DNA from: an uncultured Senegalimassilia sp.
GTDB taxonomy: Bacteria > Actinomycetota > Coriobacteriia > Coriobacteriales > Eggerthellaceae
Reading direction: 5' to 3'
Assembly (NCBI RefSeq): GCF_934636665.1
Contig: NZ_CAKUAT010000009.1
Location: 37,472-101,471 of the forward strand
DNA length: 64,000 nt
Shown: piece after piece, positions 41,854 through 51,350 of the stretch
How positions within the stretch are numbered: the first letter of the stretch is position 1
Layout: every line of letters begins with the position of its first letter
Notes under the pieces: model-generated
The model's input: the letters and a program-made list of their open reading frames with translations, nothing else
Told to the model about the DNA's origin: nothing
The model's database searches: none
Translations under genes and position numbers: made by a program

Positions 41854-43377
41854 TTAGAACTTGGCCTGCAGCTGGCCGTTCTCCAGCTTGCGCAGGCGCT
41901 TGAGCTCCAGCAGGACGAACACGCCGGTGGTGAAGATGGCCAGGAAGTCCGCCACGGGGCACGCGAAGTACAGCGCGTCCAGGCCCGTGTAGCCCGGGAA
42001 CCATACGGGCATGACCATGGGCAGGCCGATATAAAGCGGGATCAGGAACAGGATCTGACGCGTAAGGGACAGAAACACCGACTTCGCCGGCTGGCCCGTT
42101 GCCTGGAAGTAGTTCGAGCCCACGATCTGGAAGCCCACGAACGGGATGAGGAACAGCTGCACCTGCAGCGCGAACACCGTGAACGACAGCAGGTTCGGGT
42201 CGGTGATGCCGAAGAAGCCGACGATCTGGGCGGGGAACAGGTGCACGAGCGCCCACAGCACCACGGCAATGACCGTGTTGCCCGCAATGCCCCAGGCCAA
42301 CGTCTTCTTAACGCGCTTGAACAGGTGCGCACCGTAGTTGAAGCCAAGCAGCGGCTGGATGGCGATCGACATGCCGATGAGCGGCAGCACGACGAACGAG
42401 GCCACGCGCTGCACCACGCCGATGGACGCCAGCGCGCCCTCCGCGCCGATGGGGCTTTGCGCGCCGTACATGTTCAGCAGGTTGTTCAGCACGAAGTTCA
42501 CCGCGGCCATGCCCGCCTGGACGGCGAAGCTTGCCAGGCCCAGCGACAGGATCAGGCGCACCGTCTCGCCGTGCAGCGGCATCATATGCAGGTGCAGGCG
42601 CATGGGGACGCCCTTCGTCAGGCAGAAGTACCACAGGACCGTGGCGCACGAGATGGCCTGGCCGCACACGGTGGCAAGCGCGCTGCCCACGACGCCCATG
42701 CCCATGACCAGCACGAACAGGGCATTGAACACGGTACACGCAACGGCGCCGATGATCATGGTGCCCAGCGCCCGGTTCGGTGCGCCGGCGGTACGGATGA
42801 AGTTGTTCACGCCCATGCCGATGCACTGGAAGATGAAGCCCAGGCTGATGATGCGGATGAACTGCATGGCGTAGTCCCAGTCCTCGGGAGTGGCGCCCGA
42901 CACGCCGAGCAGCGCGTTGATGCAGGCAGGGATGAACATGGCGATGGCCACCACAACGGAAGCGATAAGGGAAAGCGTGACCGTGTTGCCCAGGCTACGC
43001 TCGGCCTCCTCGGGCTTGCCCTCGCCCATGCGCAGTGCGGCCAGGGCGTTGCCGCCGTTGCCCACCAACATGGCGATGGCCATGAACACCGTCATGATGG
43101 GCATGGCCACCGTGGCGGTGGACAGGCCGATCTCGCCCATGGCCTGGCCCAGGAAGATGGAGTCGATGACGTTGTACGCGCCGTTGACCAGCATGCCCAA
43201 GATGGAGGGAACGGCGAACTCGGTGATAAGGCGCGGGATGGACTCCGTGCCCATACGCGTTACCTTGTCGTGCTGGCCGGGCTTGCCCTGGCGGCCAGGC
43301 GCTGCGGACTTGCCCTGGGCATCCGCCGGATGGGACGGAGCCGCGGACGTATCCTTCGTTTCTTGCTCTTGCGTCAT
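41854..43377 (-). CDS. MATE family multidrug efflux transporter
   Basis: A 507-residue inner-membrane Na+ or H+ antiporter exporting drugs or metabolites. About 40 hydrophilic residues precede twelve helices in two related halves. Family motifs include VPSILGMLVNGAYNVIDSIF in the first half, VGNGGNALAALRMGEG, and FQATGQPAKSVFLSL in the second. The composition is closest to the MepA-like DinF/NorM branch. The substrate cannot be told. It stands alone with its own terminator. The start ATG has only a distant AAAGG. Confidence 0.9.
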   Translation of the reverse strand: MTQEQETKDTSAAPSHPADAQGKSAAPGRQGKPGQHDKVTRMGTESIPRLITEFAVPSILGMLVNGAYNVIDSIFLGQAMGEIGLSTATVAMPIMTVFMAIAMLVGNGGNALAALRMGEGKPEEAERSLGNTVTLSLIASVVVAIAMFIPACINALLGVSGATPEDWDYAMQFIRIISLGFIFQCIGMGVNNFIRTAGAPNRALGTMIIGAVACTVFNALFVLVMGMGVVGSALATVCGQAISCATVLWYFCLTKGVPMRLHLHMMPLHGETVRLILSLGLASFAVQAGMAAVNFVLNNLLNMYGAQSPIGAEGALASIGVVQRVASFVVLPLIGMSIAIQPLLGFNYGAHLFKRVKKTLAWGIAGNTVIAVVLWALVHLFPAQIVGFFGITDPNLLSFTVFALQVQLFLIPFVGFQIVGSNYFQATGQPAKSVFLSLTRQILFLIPLYIGLPMVMPVWFPGYTGLDALYFACPVADFLAIFTTGVFVLLELKRLRKLENGQLQAKF

Positions 43378-43682
43378 GCTTGCGTGCTGCCTTTCGAAAC
43401 CTTTTACTACCTAAAATTTTCGTCAGCATTCTATTGTATGACCGGCAGACCACAGACAGCGCACGCAGGAGAACCCCATGCCGGGATTCCATCGTTCGTG
43501 CATATCGAGTTGAGGAGCGAAAGGGACGGCGCCGGATGCTTTCGGGACATGACCGGCTTTACGACCGCGCACATGCCGAGGACATGCGCAGGCCGCATGC
43601 GCGCAAACGCAGGAACGACGCATATGGCCAGCGCGCAAGCGCCGCGGTCGGCGCGCACACGACGCGCCGACCGCACAGACAC
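43378..43682. other. Spacer between MATE and birA genes
   Basis: The first 60 bases are AT-richer (around CTAAAATTTTCG) and probably carry the MATE promoter. The remaining part is GC-rich, with no ORF, hairpin or repeat that stands out. Confidence 0.3.
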
Positions 43683-44597
43683 CTAACGGATATGGGCCTC
43701 GCCTGAGCTGGCGAACACCTCCACGCCCTCCGGGGTGCACAGCACCAGCCGTCCGTCCGGGGCAACGCGCGTCACCGTGCCCGCCGCCAGCACGTTGCCC
43801 GAAAGGTCCTCCATGCGCACGAAGCGCCCGGACAGCGCAGAGCACGCGTCGAACTCGGCTTGGAAGGGCTCGAAGCCCTGCTCGCACCACAGCGGGTACA
43901 CGACGGCAAGCTGATCGCACAGCGCATCGGCCACGGCGTTGATGCGGTCCTCGACGGGGCCTTCGCAAAATCCCAGCTCATCCAGGTATACCGGAATGTT
44001 CTTCCCCGCTGGCGCGGATGCGGCATCGGCCGGGCGGGCCACGTTGACGCCCACGCCCACGCACAGCGCCCGCGCATGCATCTCCGTTGAGATGCCGCAC
44101 AGCTTATGGAAGGGGCGCTTAGGCTGGGGGTCGCCGGCGGAAGCCGGCTCGCCCGATGCGCTGCCGTCGCCGGTTGCGCCACCGAGGGCGGCATCGCACA
44201 GGGACGTCGGTTCCTTCGCGCAGGGCAGACCCTCGCTCGCCGCGGGCGCGGCTTCGCAGGGGGAATCGTCCGCCTCGGCCACCACGATGTCGTTCGGCCA
44301 CTTCACCTGCACGCGGCCCCCAAGCTCGGGAACAAGGCTCGTAATCGCGCGGCGGACGGCCAACCCCACCAGCAAGCTGAGCGTGGGAAGCTGCGCCGGC
44401 GGAACGTCGGGTCGCAGCAGGAACGACTGGTACATGCCGCCGATCGGGCTTTCCCATGCGCGGCCTTGCCTGCCGTAGCCGGCGGTCTGCCGCAGGCCGC
44501 GCACCGCCAGGCCCTCGGGCTGGCCCTCCTCGATAGCTTGCTTGATCAGGTCGTTCGTGGACGTAACGGTCTCAAACGATTGCACGCGAAACTGCAT
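43683..44597 (-). CDS. birA: Biotin-[acetyl-CoA-carboxylase] ligase without regulatory domain
   Basis: BirA attaches biotin to carboxylases. The 304-residue protein begins at the catalytic domain (VTSTNDLIKQ), so it lacks the N-terminal helix-turn-helix and cannot repress transcription. The biotinyl-AMP site is QTAGYGRQGRAWESPIGG, then VKWPNDIVV, and the lysine loop is KLCGISTEM, with Cys replacing the usual Ala or Gly. Between WPND and KLCGI there is an unusual insertion of about 50 residues rich in Ala, Gly, Ser and Pro. A C-terminal SH3-like domain ends the protein. The ATG has GGAAAGG upstream. Confidence 0.93.
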   Translation of the reverse strand: MQFRVQSFETVTSTNDLIKQAIEEGQPEGLAVRGLRQTAGYGRQGRAWESPIGGMYQSFLLRPDVPPAQLPTLSLLVGLAVRRAITSLVPELGGRVQVKWPNDIVVAEADDSPCEAAPAASEGLPCAKEPTSLCDAALGGATGDGSASGEPASAGDPQPKRPFHKLCGISTEMHARALCVGVGVNVARPADAASAPAGKNIPVYLDELGFCEGPVEDRINAVADALCDQLAVVYPLWCEQGFEPFQAEFDACSALSGRFVRMEDLSGNVLAAGTVTRVAPDGRLVLCTPEGVEVFASSGEAHIR

Positions 44598-44863
44598 CCC
44601 CAGCACCTTTCCCTTCTCATATGGCGGCGCGGCGCAAGGCCGCGGAAAACCGTAATGAGCCGGCGGTCCAGCTCCACGAGCCCCGAGCCGCGAACCCAAC
44701 GCCCATACCGGCGGTCGTTCCCGCAAGCCCAACGCCCCGCATCGCAAGGCACCGACCATCGCCCAAGCCGATGGCCCGGCCCCGGACCCCGCAAACCCAA
44801 CGCCCGAATCATCGCCTGCGCCCCAGGCCCATCGGCCATCCGCGCCCCGACGTTTTCCCCGGC

Positions 44864-46189
44864 TTAGCGGCTGACGCGCTCGGCCTTCCCGTAGCGCTCG
44901 GATTCCGGCTTGGCCGCCTGCGCGACGCGCACGTCGTCGGCCAGCACGTGGTTCGGGCGCAGCTCCAGCAGCGGCTTCAGCACGAAATCACGCTCGAGGA
45001 TGCGCGGATGCGGCAGCGTGAGCACGTCGTTGTCCGTGACGTAGAGCTGGTAGTCCAGGATATCCAGGTCGCACGTGCGCGGGCCGTTCTCGATCTCGCG
45101 GACGCGGCCCAGGCTGTTCTCGATGGCGTGCAGATATCCCAGCAGCTCCTTCGGCGCGATGCCCGTGCGCAGCAGCACCACGGCGTTGACGAACGTGTCC
45201 TGATCCTCGTAGTAGGCCGGCTCGCTTTCGTAGAAGCTGGAGATATCGATGATCTGCGAATCGGGAAGGCTGCACAGCTCGGTGATGGCCTGGTTGAGCA
45301 TGGCGATCTTGCCCTCAAGCTCCTCGCCGGGCTCTGCCACCAACGGCACGTTGCAACCCAGGCCCAAGAACGCGTACGGGCGCATGTCGGACAGCGCCTT
45401 CACGGTTTCGGCCACGTTGTGCGCACGCACAACGCCCGCGCCCAGCTCGCACGCCATAAGCGCCTCGGCGGCGCTCACATGGTCGCGCTCGACCGGGTCG
45501 TCGATGCCGTAGGCGAAGCCCAGATAGCTTTTGCGGGAAACGGCAACCATGACCGGGTAGCCCAGGCGCGCAAACTCCTGGAAGTTGCGCACGAGCTCGA
45601 GGGTCTGCGAAGCCGTCTTGCCAAAGCCCGGGCCCGGGTCGACGCAGATGCGCTCGGGCGCCACGCCGGCTGCCTCGAGCATGGCCGCCTGGTCGCGCAA
45701 GTAGTCACGCACCTCGGCGACCACGTCGTCGTACTGCGGGTTCTGCTGCATGGTGCCCGGCTCGCCCTTCATGTGCATGACCACCACGCCGCAATCGCTT
45801 TCGGCGGCAACCTGCACCATAGCCGGATCGCGGAAGCCCGACACGTCGTTGATGACGGCGACGCCGGCTTCCACGCACACCTTCGCCACAGCGGCATGAC
45901 GGGTGTCCACGCTCACGCAGACGCCCTGCTCGGCAAGGGCGCGCACCACGGGAAGCACGCGAGCCGTCTCCTCCTCGACGCTCACCTCGGCAGACCCGGG
46001 GCGCGTGGACTCACCGCCCACGTCGATCATGTGCGCACCCTCATCGATCATCTGTTGCGCCCATGCCAGCGCCGCCTCGGGCGTGTTATGCGTGCCGCCG
46101 TCGCTGAAGCTGTCGGGCGTGACGTTGAGGATGCCCATGATCACCGGTTTGCGCGTATCGAATTCGAACGAGCCGCATTTCCACATCAT
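44864..46189 (-). CDS. folPK: FolP-FolK fusion of folate biosynthesis
   Basis: One 441-residue protein combines dihydropteroate synthase (about 1-268) and HPPK (about 272-440). DHPS motifs: MGILNVTPDSFSDGG, IDVGGESTRPGS, VSVDTRH, VINDVSGF and VAVSRKSYLG. HPPK motifs: YAFLGLGCNV, YESEPAYY, FVNAVVLL, GPRTCDLDIL and LPHPRILERDFVL. HPPK makes the pyrophosphorylated pterin and DHPS joins it to p-aminobenzoate, so successive steps are linked in reverse order in the chain. FolB, often found in such fusions, is absent. Two adjacent ATGs could be the start. A terminator separates it from ftsH upstream. Confidence 0.95.
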   Translation of the reverse strand: MMWKCGSFEFDTRKPVIMGILNVTPDSFSDGGTHNTPEAALAWAQQMIDEGAHMIDVGGESTRPGSAEVSVEEETARVLPVVRALAEQGVCVSVDTRHAAVAKVCVEAGVAVINDVSGFRDPAMVQVAAESDCGVVVMHMKGEPGTMQQNPQYDDVVAEVRDYLRDQAAMLEAAGVAPERICVDPGPGFGKTASQTLELVRNFQEFARLGYPVMVAVSRKSYLGFAYGIDDPVERDHVSAAEALMACELGAGVVRAHNVAETVKALSDMRPYAFLGLGCNVPLVAEPGEELEGKIAMLNQAITELCSLPDSQIIDISSFYESEPAYYEDQDTFVNAVVLLRTGIAPKELLGYLHAIENSLGRVREIENGPRTCDLDILDYQLYVTDNDVLTLPHPRILERDFVLKPLLELRPNHVLADDVRVAQAAKPESERYGKAERVSR

Positions 46190-46209
46190 GCTGAATGCCT
46201 TTCTTTCAA

Positions 46210-46239
46210 AAGAAGGCGAGCCTGACGGCCCGCCTTCTT
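46210..46239 (-). terminator. Terminator between ftsH and folPK
   Basis: AAGAAGGCG and CGCCTTCTT pair around a 12-base loop. On the minus strand the right arm runs into TTTTGAAAG. Read-through would enter folPK 20 bases later. Confidence 0.65.
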
Positions 46240-46351
46240 GCTATACCTTGACGTTTTCACACCGCGCCCGCGCACCAGGCCGAAAAGCCCAGCGCGTCGT
46301 ACGCGAACGATCCCGCCGCCCACCGCGAAGGTGCGGCGGTACCACGCCGGC

Positions 46352-48580
46352 TTACTCTGCCGGCGGGTACGGGGGCTGCTGACCGCCCGCGGGGGGAACC
46401 GGCGGCTGACCGCCGTTCACAGGAGCCTGCGGCTGCTGCACGCCGGACGGCTGCACGGGAGAACCCGGCTGCGCCGGCGGCATCTGGCCGCCCTGCTGGC
46501 CGTTCCAGTTCGGGTCGGCAAGCTGTTCATCGCGAGCACGCGCCGCCGCCTCCTCGGCCTCCTTCGCGGCGATGATATCGCCCTCGCGCTGCAGATAATC
46601 GTTCCAGTTGTTGTCCAGCAGCGCCTTGCAGGCCTCGCCCTCGACGGTTTCGCGCTCAAGCAGCACGCTTGCCATAAGGTCCATCTGCTCGCGATGCGTG
46701 CTGAGGATCTCGTAGGCGCGGTCGTGCGCTTCCTTCATGATGCGCGCGACCTCGTCGTCGATGCGGCGAGCTGTTTCCTCGGAGTAGTCCTGCGTGTTGC
46801 CCATGTCGCGGCCCAGGAACACCTCATGGTTGGGCTGGCCGAACACCTGCGCGCCCAGCTCGGCGGACATGCCGTACTGCGTGACCATGGCGCGGGCCAT
46901 CTTGGTGGCGCGCTCCAGGTCGTTGCTGGCGCCGGTGGTCACATCGTCGCAGAAGATCTCCTCGGCGACGCGGCCGCCCATGAACACCGCCAGTTCATCG
47001 CGCATCTCGCCCACCGTGTTGAGGACCTTGTCCTCCTTGGGGATGGACAGGGTGTAGCCCAGCGCGCGGCCGCGGCTGATGATGCTGATCTTGTGCACCG
47101 GATCGGCCTTCGGCAGCAGGTGGCCCACCAGGGCGTGGCCGCTTTCGTGGTACGCGATGGTGTGCTTGGTCTGGTCGTCCATCACGCGGCCCTTGCGCTC
47201 GGGACCGGCGATGACGCGCTCCATGGACTCGCTGACCTCTTGCTGCGTGATGATCTTCTTGTTGCGGCGAGCGGTCAGAAGCGCAGCCTCGTTGAGCAGG
47301 TTGGCCAGGTCGGCACCGGAGAAGCCCGGCGTAAGCTTTGCCACGGAGGACAGGTCCACGTCGCTGCCGAGCGGCTTGTTCTTCGCATGCACGTTCAGGA
47401 TGCGCTCGCGGCCCTTCACGTCGGGCACGTCCACCACGATCTGGCGGTCGAAGCGGCCGGGGCGCAGCAACGCGGGGTCGAGCACGTCGGCGCGGTTCGT
47501 GGCGGCGATGAGCACCACGGAGTCGTTGGCCTCGAAGCCATCCATCTCGACGAGCAACTGGTTGAGCGTCTGCTCGCGCTCGTCGTGGCCGCCGCCCAAG
47601 CCGGTGCCGCGCTGACGGCCGACGGCGTCAATCTCGTCGATGAAGACGATGGAGGGGCTTGCCTCTTTAGCCTGCTTGAACAGGTCGCGCACGCGGGAGG
47701 CACCCACGCCCACGAACATCTCGACGAAGTCGGAGCCGGAGATGCTGAAGAACGGCACGCCGGCCTCACCGGCCACGGCGCGGGCAAGCAGCGTCTTGCC
47801 GGTGCCCGGAGGGCCCACCAGCAAGCAGCCGCGCGGGATCTTCGCGCCCATGGACTGGTACTTGGCCGGGTTGGCCAGGAAGTCCTTGATCTCCTGCATC
47901 TCCTCGACGGCCTCGTCCACGCCGGCGACGTCGGCGAAGCGCACGTCGGGGCGCTCCTCGATGCTCTGCTTGGCCTTGGCCTTGCCGAAGTTCATCTGCG
48001 AGTTATTCGCCTTCGCCATTTGATTGAACAGGAAGAACAGCATGGCGCCGATGAGGATGATGGGCAGCAGCGTGGTGAGGATGTCGCCCCACGGGCTGGG
48101 GGTCTTCACCTCGTACTTGATCTCGGGGTGCTGGGCCATCAGGTCGGACAGCGAGCTGCCGGCCCAGGTGCACGTGAACTTGTGCTCCTGGCCGAGCGTT
48201 TGCGACTCGATGTCTTGCGTGCCCACGCCCGAGAGCGACTTGCCCGTGTTCGGGTCCTTCAACGTTGCCATGCCGGCGTTCATGGCGTCGATGGCGCTAT
48301 TGAACGCGTCGGCGGCGGAATCGCCGGCCGTGACGGCGGGATAATACGTGCCGGATACGGTATAGTCGCCGGCGCTGTACGTGACCTCCGTGACGCGGTT
48401 CTGGTCGACCGCCTGCAGGAACTCGGATGCCACCAGCTTATCGGTGGTGCCCTGCGAAGACTCCGACATGCTCATGAACTGCTGGCCCACGAAGAAGGCC
48501 ACCAGCAGGAAAAGGACAACCGAGATGATGGTTGTCCGGGGGTTGGGCTGTTGGATCTGGGGTTTATTGTTTTGCGGCAT
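46352..48580 (-). CDS. ftsH: ATP-dependent zinc metalloprotease FtsH
   Basis: FtsH is the membrane AAA+ protease that removes damaged and short-lived membrane proteins. In the 742-residue chain: TM1 (15-34), an external domain, TM2 (about 167-187), Walker A GPPGTGKT (256-263), Walker B IVFIDEIDAVG, the second region of homology ATNRADVLDPALLRPGRFD, and the zinc site HESGH (478-482), where HEAGH is usual. The tail beyond 660 is Gln/Pro/Gly-rich and probably disordered. It is the fourth gene of a tilS-maf-hpt-ftsH run, 13 bases after hpt; hpt-ftsH linkage is very common in Gram-positive bacteria. Confidence 0.97.
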   Translation of the reverse strand: MPQNNKPQIQQPNPRTTIISVVLFLLVAFFVGQQFMSMSESSQGTTDKLVASEFLQAVDQNRVTEVTYSAGDYTVSGTYYPAVTAGDSAADAFNSAIDAMNAGMATLKDPNTGKSLSGVGTQDIESQTLGQEHKFTCTWAGSSLSDLMAQHPEIKYEVKTPSPWGDILTTLLPIILIGAMLFFLFNQMAKANNSQMNFGKAKAKQSIEERPDVRFADVAGVDEAVEEMQEIKDFLANPAKYQSMGAKIPRGCLLVGPPGTGKTLLARAVAGEAGVPFFSISGSDFVEMFVGVGASRVRDLFKQAKEASPSIVFIDEIDAVGRQRGTGLGGGHDEREQTLNQLLVEMDGFEANDSVVLIAATNRADVLDPALLRPGRFDRQIVVDVPDVKGRERILNVHAKNKPLGSDVDLSSVAKLTPGFSGADLANLLNEAALLTARRNKKIITQQEVSESMERVIAGPERKGRVMDDQTKHTIAYHESGHALVGHLLPKADPVHKISIISRGRALGYTLSIPKEDKVLNTVGEMRDELAVFMGGRVAEEIFCDDVTTGASNDLERATKMARAMVTQYGMSAELGAQVFGQPNHEVFLGRDMGNTQDYSEETARRIDDEVARIMKEAHDRAYEILSTHREQMDLMASVLLERETVEGEACKALLDNNWNDYLQREGDIIAAKEAEEAAARARDEQLADPNWNGQQGGQMPPAQPGSPVQPSGVQQPQAPVNGGQPPVPPAGGQQPPYPPAE

Positions 48581-48593
48581 AGGCCTTGCTTTC

Positions 48594-49136
48594 CTAGTTG
48601 TAGAGCTCGGGCTTCAGGACGCCGATGTACGGCAGGTTGCGGTAGCGCTCCGCGTAGTCCAGGCCGTAGCCCACGATGAACTCGTCGGGGCACTCGAAGC
48701 CCACGTATGCGCAGTCGATCTTGGCCTGCGCGCGGGTTTTCTTGCGCAGCAGCGTGGCGACCTCGATGGACTTCGGGTTGCGCGCCTTCAGCGTTTTCAG
48801 CAGGTAGGTGAGCGTGAGGCCGGAGTCCAGGACATCCTCGGCGATGACCACGTTGCGGCCCTCGATCTGGGAGGACAGGTCCTTCAGGATGCGGACCACG
48901 CCGGAGCTTTTCACGCCGTTGCCATAGGACGAGACGGCCATGTAGTCCATCTCGCACGGCAGCTGGATCTGACGCGCCAGGTCGGCCATGAAGATGGCCG
49001 CGCCGCGCAGGACGGAGATGAGGATGACGCCCTCGGGGTCGTCCTTGTAATCCTGCGTGATGCCCGCGCCGATCTCGGCGACGCGCTGCTTGATTTCATC
49101 CTCGGTGAACAGGATGCGATCGATGTTTTCGTGCAC
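48594..49136 (-). CDS. hpt: Hypoxanthine phosphoribosyltransferase
   Basis: Hpt salvages hypoxanthine and guanine to IMP and GMP with PRPP. The 180-residue enzyme has VLRGAAIFMADL, the flexible loop SSYG, the PRPP motif NVVIAEDVLDSGLTL and the purine-site region VGYGLDYAERYRNLPYIG. Length is standard. It sits between maf and ftsH; the spacer on the maf side is 292 bases, so it may have its own promoter. Confidence 0.96.
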   Translation of the reverse strand: MHENIDRILFTEDEIKQRVAEIGAGITQDYKDDPEGVILISVLRGAAIFMADLARQIQLPCEMDYMAVSSYGNGVKSSGVVRILKDLSSQIEGRNVVIAEDVLDSGLTLTYLLKTLKARNPKSIEVATLLRKKTRAQAKIDCAYVGFECPDEFIVGYGLDYAERYRNLPYIGVLKPELYN

Positions 49137-49428
49137 GATGATTACCTCTTCGATGCATTTCGCCTGAAGAGCGCCCTAGGCGCCCTTATATGAACGAGCA
49201 CAAGTGTACCATTCGGCCCGACCGGGCACATGACAATACCGTAACGCCACATAAATACAGACCGCCTGCGGACCGGGCGAAACCGCCGGAAGCGGGCATG
49301 CGGCGCGCACCTGCCGCACGGGGCGGCGGACGATGCCGCGCAGGGCCCTAACAGCCGAAACGCGAACCGGGGCGCCGCAGCGCCCCGGGATGCCGATGGC
49401 CCGCCGCCCGCAAGAGCGGCAGGGCCGG

Positions 49429-50124
49429 TTACTTCAGATCGGGAAACTCCTTGAGCAGGCGCGTCACCGGAAGGCCGATGACGGTGTCCAGGTCGCCCTC
49501 GATGTGCTTGATGAGCTTGGCGCCGTTGCCCTGGGCGGCGTATGCGCCCGCCTTGTCGAACGATTCGCCGCACTTCAGGTACTCCGCCAGCTGCTCGTCG
49601 GTCTGCGGATGGAACGTGACGGCCGCGCGGTCCACGAACGTGCGGAAACCCAGAGACACGTCCTCGGCGTTGGGTGCGGACACCAGCCACACCGACACGC
49701 CGGTGAGCACCTCGTGCGTGTTGCCCTGCAGGCGGCGCAGCATGCGCTTGGCGTCGGATATGCTGGCGGGCTTGCCGAAGATCTCGCCGTCGCACACCAC
49801 CATGGTGTCGGCGCCGATGATGGCCGCCATGCCCGTGTAGCCCTCGCCGAGCACCTCCTGCACCACGGCGCCGGCCTTGCGCTCGGCCAGCTTCTTCACC
49901 GCCTCGGGCGGGTTGGCCTCAAGGTCGGGCTCCAGCGACTCGTCCACCTCGGACACGCGGATGGTGAAGCTCACGCCCTCGCGCTCCAAAAGCTCCTTGC
50001 GCCGCGGGCTGCCGCTGGCAAGGATCACGTCGACGGTCATCGGCTGCTCGGCGGCCTGCGCCTGCTCGGCTGCGGCCTGTTCGTTTTCCTGCGCCGCGTC
50101 TTGCGGCATGGGCTGTTCGCTCAT
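49429..50124 (-). CDS. maf: Maf family nucleotide pyrophosphatase
   Basis: Maf proteins hydrolyse non-canonical or modified nucleoside triphosphates. The 231-residue protein has an extra Gln/Ala/Glu-rich N-terminus of about 28 residues. The conserved DVILASGSPRRKELLE and IIGADTMVVCDGEIFGKP follow, then GKPxSxxDAxRML-type residues and SFDKAGAYAAQG near the end. An in-frame ATG (MTVDVILASG) at the usual family start is an alternative. The first ATG overlaps the tilS stop by four bases. The 292-base spacer after it holds a GC stem (49367-49388) without a T run. Confidence 0.93.
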   Translation of the reverse strand: MSEQPMPQDAAQENEQAAAEQAQAAEQPMTVDVILASGSPRRKELLEREGVSFTIRVSEVDESLEPDLEANPPEAVKKLAERKAGAVVQEVLGEGYTGMAAIIGADTMVVCDGEIFGKPASISDAKRMLRRLQGNTHEVLTGVSVWLVSAPNAEDVSLGFRTFVDRAAVTFHPQTDEQLAEYLKCGESFDKAGAYAAQGNGAKLIKHIEGDLDTVIGLPVTRLLKEFPDLK

Positions 50125-51320
50125 TTCCTTCTCCTTGCTCTGAACGCGGCCATGGGTTCAAGCCTCACGCCGCGCTTGTTCGCGCTGATCGCCAGGTTTC
50201 CCTGGATGTTGGCAACGTATCCGCCGTGCGGGGCGGCTTGCGGGGTGCCGGACGCGTCCCACGCAGCCAGCACCGCGTCGACCGACGCCGTCTCGACGCG
50301 TGCGTCGGGGCCCAGCATGGCCTGCAGCACCTGCACCGCCGCGCGCCGCTGCAACGGCACGGGTTGGGTGCCCAGCTCGGGGGCGAGCACGCCGCCCTCC
50401 TCGTAGGCCGGCGGATGATCGGGCAGCACCTCGGTCCACGCCATATGGCGTTTCACCAGGTCGGATGCCATTTCCTCAAGCATGTCGTCCTCGTCGGCGA
50501 TCAGGTTCATGGTGCGTCCGAGCACCTCGAGCAGCTGCGGGCTGCGCTCCTTCACGTGCGGGACGACCTCGTGGCGCACGTAGGCGCGGAACCGATCGGT
50601 ATGCGCGTTGGTGGCGTCCTCGCGCCACAGGCAGCCCTCGGCATCGCATGCGCACGGCAGGCCCCCGCGCTCGCGCCGCTGCACGTAGTCGCGCAGGTCC
50701 TGGCGCCCGAGGTCGAGCAGCGGGCGGACGACGGGGCCGTTGGCGTACTTCATGGCACGGAAGCCGCCCGGCCCGGTGCCCACCATGGAGCGCATGTAGA
50801 AGTTTTCCACGCGGTCGTCGGCGGTGTGGGCGGTGAAGATGCGGCCCTCTGACAGCGGCGCGGCCGCATGGCGGCACAGGCTTGCGAGCGCCTCGTTGGC
50901 AGCGAGGTAGCGTTCGCGGCGGGCGACCGCCTCCACGTTGCCGCCCTCGCGCTGCGCCTGGCCGGCTACGTCGATCTGGCAGCTGAACAGGGGAATTCCC
51001 AAAAGCTCGGCCAGCTGCGCCGTGAACGCCTCGTCCTGATCGGCGGCGCCGGGCCGCAGCCGATGGTTCACATGCAGCATGGCGATGGGCCCGATGGCCC
51101 CTTCATCGGCCAGCTGGCGCGCAACGTACGCCAACGCCGTGGAGTCCGAGCCGCCCGACACCATGAGCAGCACCGGCGTGTCGGCGTTCGCCAGCCCGCG
51201 TTGTTCGATGGTGCGCCGCGCCGCGGCAAGCACGTCCCCGGGACGCGCGGCCGCATCGGCGCCGAGCCCGGCATCGCCCGCCGCGGCCGCCCCGTTCCCC
51301 GTTCGCTGTTCCTCTGCCAT
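50121..51320 (-). CDS. tilS: tRNA(Ile)-lysidine synthase
   Basis: TilS adds lysine to C34 of the tRNA-Ile that reads AUA, using ATP. The 399-residue protein has the PP-loop VSGGSDSTALAY, HVNHRLRPGAADQDE, FTAHTADDRVENFYMR and the WREDATNAHTDRFRAYVRHEVVP substrate region in two pieces. A shortened C-terminal domain ends the protein. The first 30 residues are Ala/Gly-rich and not family-like. It is the first of the tilS-maf-hpt-ftsH run and is essential in most bacteria. Confidence 0.95.
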   Translation of the reverse strand: MAEEQRTGNGAAAAGDAGLGADAAARPGDVLAAARRTIEQRGLANADTPVLLMVSGGSDSTALAYVARQLADEGAIGPIAMLHVNHRLRPGAADQDEAFTAQLAELLGIPLFSCQIDVAGQAQREGGNVEAVARRERYLAANEALASLCRHAAAPLSEGRIFTAHTADDRVENFYMRSMVGTGPGGFRAMKYANGPVVRPLLDLGRQDLRDYVQRRERGGLPCACDAEGCLWREDATNAHTDRFRAYVRHEVVPHVKERSPQLLEVLGRTMNLIADEDDMLEEMASDLVKRHMAWTEVLPDHPPAYEEGGVLAPELGTQPVPLQRRAAVQVLQAMLGPDARVETASVDAVLAAWDASGTPQAAPHGGYVANIQGNLAISANKRGVRLEPMAAFRARRRK

Positions 51321-51350
51321 TTCCTTCCCTACCTATATATATGGTTGCCG

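Noticed and set aside
41521..43686. Plus-strand frame across the MATE gene
   Set aside because: His/Arg/Gln-rich shadow of the MATE coding strand, with no ribosome site or domain.
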